From assembly GCA_036397635.1 (NCBI GenBank), contig DASWIP010000070.1, forward strand, positions 1 through 27,340: DNA of 27,340 nucleotides, in the 5' to 3' direction. The position numbers and the translations under genes were made by a program. Position 1 is the first letter of the stretch. The number at the start of each line of letters is the position of its first letter. This document shows positions 14,977-20,529 of this stretch, one piece after another. Source of the DNA: DASWIP01 sp036397635. Lineage in GTDB: Bacteria; Actinomycetota; AC-67. The notes under the pieces are model-generated. The model did not search any database and had not been told where the DNA came from. It saw only the letters and a program-made list of their open reading frames with translations.

Positions 14977-14979
14977 TAT
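14974..14979 (+). promoter_or_regulatory. -10 element of the thi operon
   Basis: TAGTAT overlaps the stop codon of the preceding gene and ends about 10 nt before the TPP aptamer, so the transcript would start near 14986, just ahead of the riboswitch. The -35 region shows no good match. Confidence 0.5.
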
Positions 14980-14988
14980 CGACAGCGC

Positions 14989-15077
14989 ACGGGGAGCTCG
15001 GGTGGAACCGGGCTGAGAGGCCGCCTGAGACCGGCGGCGACCCTTCAGAACCTGATCCCGGTAATGCGGGCGGAGGG
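14989..15077 (+). ncRNA. TPP riboswitch (THI element) upstream of thiG
   Basis: All conserved THI-box pieces are present: GGGGAGCTCGGG, CTGAGAGG (CTGAGA at 15013-15018), a variable stem, CCCTTCAGAACCTGATC (ACCTGATC at 15050-15057), then GGTAATGC and GGCGGAGGGA. Binding of thiamine pyrophosphate would close the P1 stem. The only good Shine-Dalgarno for thiG (GGAGGG, 15072-15077) is part of the aptamer's 3' strand, so control is most likely at translation initiation. No separate terminator is visible between aptamer and start codon. Confidence 0.96.
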
Positions 15078-15083
15078 ATGCCG

Positions 15084-15872
15084 ATGGACAACACGACAGA
15101 CCGGCTGGTCATCGCCGGGCGCGCGTTCGGCTCGCGCCTGATCGTCGGCACCGGCAAGTTCCCCTCGGGCGAGGCGATGCGAGACGCGCTCGCGGCCGGC
15201 GGCACCGAGCTGGTGACCGTCGCGCTCCGACGCGTCGATCTGGACGCCACCGGCGGGCCCGACATCCTCGAGTTCATCGACCGCGACCGTTACCTCTTGC
15301 TGCCGAACACCTCCGGCGCGCTCGACGCCGAGGAGGCCGTGCGGATCGCGCGGCTCGCGCGCGCGATGGGCCTGCCCGATTGGATCAAGCTCGAGGTGAC
15401 GCCCGACCCGCGCTATCTGATGCCCGATCCCGTCGAGACGCTGAAGGCGGCCGAGCAGCTCGTCGCCGACGGCTTCACCGTGCTGCCGTACATCAACGCA
15501 GACCCGGCCCTGGCGAAGCGGTTGGAGGAAGCAGGCTGCTCGACCGTGATGCCGCTCGGGTCCTGGATCGGCTCGAACAAGGGGCTGCGCACCGCCGACG
15601 GGATCCGCGTGATCGTCGAGCAGGCGACCGTGCCGGTGGTCGTCGACGCCGGCCTCGGCGCGCCGTCGCACGCCGCCGCCGCGATGGAGATGGGGGTGGA
15701 CGCGGTGCTGGTCAACACCGCGATCGCGGTCGCACGCGATCCGGCCGCGATGGCCGCGGCGTTCCGCAAGGCGGTCGAGGCGGGACGTGAGGCGTACACC
15801 GCCGGGCTCCCGGCCGAACGCGAGGGAGCCGAGGCCTCGAGTCCGCTGACCGGGTTCCTGGATCGCGTATGA
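15084..15872 (+). CDS. thiG: Thiazole synthase
   Basis: ThiG builds the thiazole phosphate ring of thiamine from deoxyxylulose 5-phosphate, dehydroglycine and the ThiS thiocarboxylate. The 262-aa TIM-barrel protein shows RAFGSRLIVGTGKFPSGEAM, LPNTSGALDAEEAVRIARLAR and DWIKLEVTPDPRYLMPDP with the Schiff-base lysine K102. VLPYINADPALAKRLEEAGCSTVMPLGSWIGSNKGL follows, and the C-terminal phosphate site is DAGLGAPSHAAAAMEMGVDAVLVNTAIA. ATG 15084 is preferred over ATG 15078 because GGAGGG abuts 15078 but lies 6 nt from 15084. It is the first gene of thiG-thiH-thiS-thiE under the TPP riboswitch. The stop overlaps the thiH start (ATGA). Confidence 0.97.
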   Translation: MDNTTDRLVIAGRAFGSRLIVGTGKFPSGEAMRDALAAGGTELVTVALRRVDLDATGGPDILEFIDRDRYLLLPNTSGALDAEEAVRIARLARAMGLPDWIKLEVTPDPRYLMPDPVETLKAAEQLVADGFTVLPYINADPALAKRLEEAGCSTVMPLGSWIGSNKGLRTADGIRVIVEQATVPVVVDAGLGAPSHAAAAMEMGVDAVLVNTAIAVARDPAAMAAAFRKAVEAGREAYTAGLPAEREGAEASSPLTGFLDRV

Positions 15873-16996
15873 GTTTCGACGCGATCCTGGCGGGCACGCC
15901 GGTCGCCGAGCTGGCCGCGTTCGCCATGCGCGCCACCGACGCCGACGTCGAGCGCGCGCTGCGCCGCGAGCACGGCGCGCGCGACCTGTGGGACTTCGCC
16001 GCGCTGCTCGGGCCGGCCGCCGACGCGCGCCTGGAAGACGTCGCGCGCGCCTCGCACGAGCTGACGCTCAAGCGCTTCGGTCGCACGATCCGTATGTACG
16101 CGCCGATGTACCTGTCGAACGAGTGCCTGACGACCTGCACCTACTGTGGCTTCGCGAAGGATCTGTCGATCGTGCGCAAGACACTGTCGACGAAGCTCGC
16201 GATGCAGGAGGGCAGGCACCTCCACGACCTCGGATACCGGCATGTGTTGCTGCTGACCGGCGAGCATCAGAAGCTCACCGGCGTCGACTTCCTAGTCGAG
16301 CACGTCGCCGAGCTGCGCGAGCTGTTCCCGCAGATCTCGCTCGAGGTGCAGGTCTGGGATGAAGCGCAGTATCGCCGCCTCGCCGAGACCGGCTGCGACG
16401 GCGTCGTGATCTATCAAGAGACCTACGATCGAGCCTCCTACGCGCGGTTCCACCTCGCCGGCCGCAAACGTGACTACGGCTTCCGGCTCGAAGGCCCCCA
16501 GCGCGCGGCGCGCGCGGGCATCCGCCGGTTGGGGATCGGCGCGCTGCTCGGGCTGCACGAGCCGTGGCGCGAGGACGCGGTCGCGACCGCGGCACACGCA
16601 TCGCATCTGCTGAAGACCGCGTGGCGCGCCGAGCTGGCCGTCAGCGTGCCGCGCATCCGCCCGAGCGCGAGCGGCTACTCGCCGCGGCATCCCGTGACGG
16701 ATCGGGAGCTGGTGCAGTACATCTGCGCGCTGCGCCTGCTGCTGCCCGACGTCGGCATCGTCATGTCCTCCCGCGAGCCGGCCGTCTTCCGCGATCACCT
16801 GGTCGGGATCGGTGTCACCCACACCAGCGCGGGCTCGCACACCGACCCCGGCGGCTACACCGAACCCGATGAGGCCGACGAGCAATTCGAGGTCAACGAC
16901 ACCCGCTCGCCGGCCGAGGTCGCCGGGGCTCTGCGTGCGCTCGGCTACGAGCCGGTGTGGAAAGACTGGGATCCCTCGATGCGCGCGCACGCATGA
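15869..16996 (+). CDS. thiH: 2-iminoacetate synthase (radical SAM tyrosine lyase)
   Basis: ThiH cleaves tyrosine to p-cresol and dehydroglycine, giving the C2-N unit of the thiazole. The radical-SAM cluster motif CLTTCTYC (C86, C90, C93) is intact and is preceded by the family's YAPMYLSNE. Other ThiH features include LLLTGEHQKLTG, EVQVWDEAQYRRLAETGCDGVVIYQETYD, FRLEGPQRAARAGIRRLGIGALLGL and the C-terminal GSHTDPGGY ... EQFEVNDTRSPAEV. Length (375 aa) is close to E. coli ThiH (377). Aerobic actinobacteria commonly use the oxygen-dependent ThiO for this step; an oxygen-sensitive ThiH suggests a facultative or low-oxygen life, or a vertically distinct lineage. Translation is coupled to thiG and thiS by ATGA overlaps. 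Confidence 0.97.
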   Translation: MSFDAILAGTPVAELAAFAMRATDADVERALRREHGARDLWDFAALLGPAADARLEDVARASHELTLKRFGRTIRMYAPMYLSNECLTTCTYCGFAKDLSIVRKTLSTKLAMQEGRHLHDLGYRHVLLLTGEHQKLTGVDFLVEHVAELRELFPQISLEVQVWDEAQYRRLAETGCDGVVIYQETYDRASYARFHLAGRKRDYGFRLEGPQRAARAGIRRLGIGALLGLHEPWREDAVATAAHASHLLKTAWRAELAVSVPRIRPSASGYSPRHPVTDRELVQYICALRLLLPDVGIVMSSREPAVFRDHLVGIGVTHTSAGSHTDPGGYTEPDEADEQFEVNDTRSPAEVAGALRALGYEPVWKDWDPSMRAHA

Positions 16997-17199
16997 TGGC
17001 CACGATCATCGCCAACGGCAAGCCGCGCGAGATCGCCGACGGCGCGACGGTCGTCGAGCTGCTCGACGAGGTGGGGTGGAAGCCCGAATGGGTCGTGGTC
17101 GAGCACAACGGGGAGCCGCTGGAGCGGGGGCGCCTGGGTGAGATCCACCTCGCCGAAGGCGATCGCCTCGAGATCGTGCGCGCCGTCGCCGGCGGATGA
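16993..17199 (+). CDS. thiS: Sulfur carrier protein ThiS
   Basis: This 68-aa ubiquitin-like protein carries sulfur as a C-terminal thiocarboxylate to ThiG. The C terminus ends in the required Gly-Gly (AVAGG) and the fold-typical IIANGKPREIADGATVVELLDEVG and GDRLEIVRAV strands are present. Two adjacent ATGs (16993 and 16996) are possible; the first overlaps the thiH stop. No thiF-type adenylyltransferase gene is in this cluster, so activation of ThiS must come from elsewhere (a ThiF/MoeB-like protein outside the window). The stop overlaps the thiE start. Confidence 0.95.
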   Translation: MMATIIANGKPREIADGATVVELLDEVGWKPEWVVVEHNGEPLERGRLGEIHLAEGDRLEIVRAVAGG

Positions 17200-17837
17200 C
17201 CGGAGCCGAGCGGCGCGCCCGTCTGGCCGGCGCGCGCCTGTACCTGTGCGCCGCTATCCGCGGCGATCTGGCTGCGTTCCTGGATGCGGTGCTGGGCGCC
17301 GGCGTCGACATCGTTCAGCTGCGCGACAAGCACGCCGGCGCGGCCGAGCAGCTGCGCGCGGCAGCCACGTTCCGCCGCGCCGCAGATGCCCACGGCGCGC
17401 TGTTCATCCTCAACGACCGCGCCGACCTGGCGGCGGCCGCCGGCGCCGACGGGGTGCACCTGGGACAGGACGACCTGCCGCCCGAGCATGCCCGCGCGCT
17501 GCTCGGGCCGGAGGCGATCATCGGCCGGTCGACCCACGCGCCCGCCGAGTTGCGACGCGCGCGCGACGAGCCGGTGGACTATCTCGGCGTCGGTCCGGTC
17601 GAGGCGACGCCGACCAAACCGGGGCGCACCGGAGTGGGGCTCGGATACGTCCGCCTCGCGGCAGCCGAGGCGACGGTGCCGTTCTTCCTCACCGGTGGCA
17701 TGAACGATGAGACGATCCCGACGGCCGCAGAGGCGGGCGCGCGCGGGTTCGTGGTCGTGCGCGCGATCACCGAGGCGCAGGATCCGTCCGCGGCCGTGCG
17801 CGCGATCCGCGCCGCGATCGATCGGGCGATCGGTTAG
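17196..17837 (+). CDS. thiE: Thiamine-phosphate synthase
   Basis: ThiE joins the thiazole and hydroxymethylpyrimidine halves into thiamine phosphate. The 213-aa barrel has the expected motifs: VDIVQLRDKHAGAAEQL (residues 38-54), FILNDRADLAAAAGADGVHLGQDDLP, GRSTHAPAELRRA and DYLGVGPVEATPTKPG. FLTGGMNDETIPTAAEAGARGFVVVRAI completes the active-site loops. The gene completes the riboswitch-controlled thi operon; genes for pyrimidine synthesis (thiC, thiD) are not in the window. The stop codon TAG overlaps the stop of the convergent lipoprotein gene within the four bases TTAG. Confidence 0.97.
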   Translation: MTGAERRARLAGARLYLCAAIRGDLAAFLDAVLGAGVDIVQLRDKHAGAAEQLRAAATFRRAADAHGALFILNDRADLAAAAGADGVHLGQDDLPPEHARALLGPEAIIGRSTHAPAELRRARDEPVDYLGVGPVEATPTKPGRTGVGLGYVRLAAAEATVPFFLTGGMNDETIPTAAEAGARGFVVVRAITEAQDPSAAVRAIRAAIDRAIG

Positions 17838-18643
17838 CCACAGGTCGGCTCGATCACGTCGAAGCTGCGCCTGATGCGAAGCAGGTCCTCGCGCTCACCG
17901 GTAACCGGGTCGATGAACAGCAGGCTCGCCACGCCCGCTGCGATGCAACGGAAGCCGATCTGCACCGCCCCGTCAGCGTCCGAGCGAGTCGGCGTGGCGC
18001 CGACGATCTCGATCGCCGGCGAGGCCTGCCATCTCAGCCAGGAGACCGAGCTGCCGTCGGGAGCCGGATGCTGACGGCACCGGTCGATCACGGTGACCGT
18101 CGCGCGCACGCGATCACCGATGCTCCACGGTGGATCGGCATCCCACGTCATCGGGTTGGCCAGCCAGATGCCGGCGCGCGCTTCGATGCCTCCGAGCCGC
18201 ACGACGGCGCGCGTTCCCGGATAGACGATGGCGTCCGCGGTGGAGCCGCGGAAGATCTCGAGCTGCTCGACGCAGCCGACCGGGATCGTGATGCGATAGG
18301 TGCCGGCCGGCACCGTGGCGCGCGCGATCCCGTTCTTGCCCGTGACGACGGTGTCGCGCGCAGGGCCGCGGTAGTCGATCGGGACGCCGGGTCGCGCGCG
18401 ACCTTCTGCGTCGCGGACGCGGAACTCCAGCGTGCCGTCCTGCTCGGCGGACGGCGACGCCGCCGGGGTGTCCGGCCCGGCCACTGCGGCCGACGGCGGT
18501 GCCGTGTTCGGAGGCCGTGAGGTGTCTTCGGATGGCAGCAGGCTCGGGTCGCCGGTCTGGACGCTGGGCGTGCATGCGGCGGCGAGCAGCGCGAGCGCGA
18601 CCAGGAGCGCGCTGCTAGGCCAACAGCTGCTCGACCGTCTCAC
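17834..18643 (-). CDS. Lipoprotein with an Ig-like/carboxypeptidase-regulatory-like domain
   Basis: The 269-aa protein starts with a lipoprotein signal peptide ending LLAAAC (lipidated C24). A Pro/Ser/Thr-rich linker (to about residue 68) follows, then a beta-sandwich resembling carboxypeptidase-regulatory-like repeats (LEFRVRDAEGRARPGVPIDYRG ... KNGIARATVPAGTYRITIP). The second half has two strands with cysteines (VIDRCRQHP, GFRCIAAG) and may be another Ig-like module. No enzymatic motif is seen. The GTG start is the only one giving the signal peptide and lies 29 bp inside the preceding gene, so the two are co-translated. It is probably an envelope protein working with the redoxin lipoprotein upstream in the operon. 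Confidence 0.83.
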   Translation of the reverse strand: MRRSSSCWPSSALLVALALLAAACTPSVQTGDPSLLPSEDTSRPPNTAPPSAAVAGPDTPAASPSAEQDGTLEFRVRDAEGRARPGVPIDYRGPARDTVVTGKNGIARATVPAGTYRITIPVGCVEQLEIFRGSTADAIVYPGTRAVVRLGGIEARAGIWLANPMTWDADPPWSIGDRVRATVTVIDRCRQHPAPDGSSVSWLRWQASPAIEIVGATPTRSDADGAVQIGFRCIAAGVASLLFIDPVTGEREDLLRIRRSFDVIEPTCG

Positions 18644-19553
18644 GTGCTTCCATCCGGTCGAACGGCCCGATGATGCGCTGGGTGATCGTCCCGGCCGCGT
18701 CCATGAAGTAGATGGCCGGCTCCTGCTCGACCCGCCACGCCTGCGCGCCCGGCGACAGCGGCGAGAAAGTCTGCACTGTTTGGTCGTCGTCGTTGGCGAG
18801 CAGCTCGATGTGCACGAAGTCGATGCGACCGCCGTAATCGCCCGAGAGGTCGGACAGGATCTCGACCTCCGGGCCGCACAGGGCGCTCTGACAGAACGCC
18901 GGCGTCGCGATGATCATCACCGTCGGGCTTCCGTTCGCGAGTGCGTCGTCCAGCGAGATCGTGTGCATCGCGCAGGGACCGTCGGGCAGGGTACAGATCG
19001 GATCCACGCCGCGCTGCTCGTCCAGCGTCGGCGTCGCGACCGAGACGGCCGCGTCGCCGGCCGCCGGCATGGTCGTCTGCCGGCCGACCTGCTGCTGCGC
19101 CGGGCCGATCAGCGTCTCGGGGACCCCATCCGGCTTCGCCTCGACCACCAAGGTCCAGGTGCCTTCGGACGGGAAGATCCCCTCCGCGACATAGACGCCG
19201 CGGTCGCCGAGCCCCTCGCCGTGGAACGCCGCCTCGAAGGGGCCGAGCGGCGGGCTTTCGCGCTCGAGGCCCGCCCACACGCGCGCGCGTCCGCCCTGGT
19301 GGAAGTCGCCGGTGCTCGGGTTCCGCAACCCGAACACCAACCGCTGCGTCTTGTTGGGGAACGTCTCGAAGTTGCTGTTGAGCACCTGCAGGGTCTGCTC
19401 GCGCCCCTCCACGAGCTCGCCGAGCGAGCCGGGCGTGCCCTGGAAGAACCCGCCCCCGCCGCCGTTCCCGTTCTTCCCGCAGGCGGCGGCGATCAGGCCC
19501 AGCGCTGTCGCGCCGCCGGCGATCAGGAACTCACGTCGGGAAAAGGTTCGCAT
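18615..19553 (-). CDS. Tat-exported lipoprotein with C-terminal thioredoxin-like (redoxin) domain
   Basis: The protein (312 aa from this start) carries a twin-arginine signal FSRREFLIAGG followed by a lipobox LIAAAC (C25), so it is a folded protein exported by Tat and lipidated. A Gly-rich linker leads to a beta domain (about 50-150) and then a redoxin-like domain from about 180: TPAFCQSALCGPEVEIL with a CxxxxC pair (C221, C226) in place of the classic CxxC, and IDFVHIELLAND, PAIYFMDAAGTI strands. It may act in extracytoplasmic thiol chemistry or metal handling (SCO1/TlpA-like folds share this layout). An in-frame ATG at 19565, 1 bp after the upstream stop, is an alternative start adding four residues; neither has a Shine-Dalgarno. 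Confidence 0.85.
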   Translation of the reverse strand: MRTFSRREFLIAGGATALGLIAAACGKNGNGGGGGFFQGTPGSLGELVEGREQTLQVLNSNFETFPNKTQRLVFGLRNPSTGDFHQGGRARVWAGLERESPPLGPFEAAFHGEGLGDRGVYVAEGIFPSEGTWTLVVEAKPDGVPETLIGPAQQQVGRQTTMPAAGDAAVSVATPTLDEQRGVDPICTLPDGPCAMHTISLDDALANGSPTVMIIATPAFCQSALCGPEVEILSDLSGDYGGRIDFVHIELLANDDDQTVQTFSPLSPGAQAWRVEQEPAIYFMDAAGTITQRIIGPFDRMEARETVEQLLA

Positions 19554-19566
19554 CGGAGGCATCATC

Positions 19567-20295
19567 TTAGGGGAGGTTGAGACCGAGCCGCACGACCGGC
19601 TGCGCGCCGGCGCGATATTCGACCAGATCGTGCTCATCGCTGCCGAGCCACACGCCGCCCTTGCCGCGCACGTCCCAGGTCTCGCCGTCGCCGCACAGCG
19701 CGGTCTCCTCGTCGAGCCCGACCACGACCGAGCCGTCGGGACGCTCGCCCACCATGCGCGCGCGCAACCCCGGCTGATACGAGTCGAGCACGTCAAAGTG
19801 CGGCGCGACGTATGCGAGATCCAGCAGGCGCATCCCGTCGACCCAGCGCGTGATCCCTTCACCTTCGATGAACGGCACGATCGTGCCCAAGATGCACGCG
19901 CCGGCACTGCATCCCGCGATCGCGGTTCCGTCGGCGACGGCGGCCAGCACCGCGCGCCAGAACCGTGTCCCGGTCAGCGTCTCGGCGAGGTAGCCCGGGT
20001 TGCCGCCGGAGAAGAAGAGGAGGCGCGCGCCCTCGACCGCGGCCGCCAGATCGACACGTTCGGCGTCTGCGCGCGTCCGCAGATCGAGCACCTCGGGGCG
20101 AAGCCCCTGTTCCTCGTAGTGCTCGAGCCCCATCCGGGACCACTTCGCGAACGCCGCGTCACCCTCGGGCGCGGACGCCGTGGGCAGGATCAGGACGCGG
20201 TCACCCGGCTCGGTGGCGCGATCGAGACACCACTGGTCGACCTCGCGGCTCCACGCGAGGAACTCACCCGACCCGTACAGCGCAAGGCTCACCAT
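19567..20295 (-). CDS. Peptidase S51-like / class I glutamine-amidotransferase-like protein (cyanophycinase superfamily)
   Basis: The 242-aa protein has the S51 nucleophile elbow IAGCSAGACILG (Ser130). FFSGGNPGYLAETL near 94-107 matches the family's GGN motif, and APHFDVLDSY near 161-170 supplies the conserved His. S51 enzymes are dipeptidase E and cyanophycinase; the family also includes unstudied type-1 GATase-like proteins. It has no signal peptide, so it is cytosolic. It is the first gene of a three-gene operon with the Tat redoxin lipoprotein (gap 1-13 bp) and the Ig-like lipoprotein. A TACCCT -10 stands 8 nt before the ATG, with no Shine-Dalgarno. Confidence 0.9.
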   Translation of the reverse strand: MVSLALYGSGEFLAWSREVDQWCLDRATEPGDRVLILPTASAPEGDAAFAKWSRMGLEHYEEQGLRPEVLDLRTRADAERVDLAAAVEGARLLFFSGGNPGYLAETLTGTRFWRAVLAAVADGTAIAGCSAGACILGTIVPFIEGEGITRWVDGMRLLDLAYVAPHFDVLDSYQPGLRARMVGERPDGSVVVGLDEETALCGDGETWDVRGKGGVWLGSDEHDLVEYRAGAQPVVRLGLNLP

Positions 20296-20303
20296 GACGC
20301 GGA

Positions 20304-20309
20304 AGGGTA
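20304..20309 (-). promoter_or_regulatory. -10 element of the S51-redoxin-lipoprotein operon (leaderless)
   Basis: TACCCT on the minus strand lies 8 nt before the ATG of the S51-like gene. The upstream region is almost pure GC and shows no -35. Confidence 0.5.
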
Positions 20310-20470
20310 TCGCGTGCGCGCGGGGACGCGCGCCGCGGGCACTGCTCGGGCGACGGGGAACGCGGGGCTAGGACGATCTCTGACGCTCCGGGCGGAACGC
20401 ATGGCCCGAGGGGGTCATCTGCGGGCTATATCTCGTGCTAGATGTTCAGTCGCCGGACGCGCCGCTCGAT

Positions 20471-20484
20471 ACTCCTATGGGAGT
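20471..20484. promoter_or_regulatory. Dyad ACTCC-N4-GGAGT upstream of the subtilase gene
   Basis: ACTCCTATGGGAGT is a perfect inverted repeat with 5-bp arms, 46 bp before the subtilase start, in the 234-bp divergent gap 20296-20529. A TATCGT hexamer (20495-20500) lies just downstream. It could be an operator or a small RNA hairpin; there is no direct support for either. The rest of the gap shows no gene. Confidence 0.35.
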
Positions 20485-20529
20485 GGAGAGATCCTATCGT
20501 CGTCGAGATCCGCTCCCGGGGGATCCGTG

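Noticed and set aside
15078..15080. ATG 15078 as thiG start
   Set aside because: It directly abuts GGAGGG, leaving no spacing, and lies in the 3' edge of the TPP aptamer; ATG 15084 has proper spacing.
20341..20355. Third copy of CTGCTCGGGCGACG (also near 103-133)
   Set aside because: A 14-bp GC-rich match across 20 kb can arise by chance and has no flanking similarity or element structure.
19312..20529. Upstream extension of the subtilase open frame over the S51/redoxin genes
   Set aside because: This part is antisense to two well-supported genes, and the signal peptide begins at ATG 20530.
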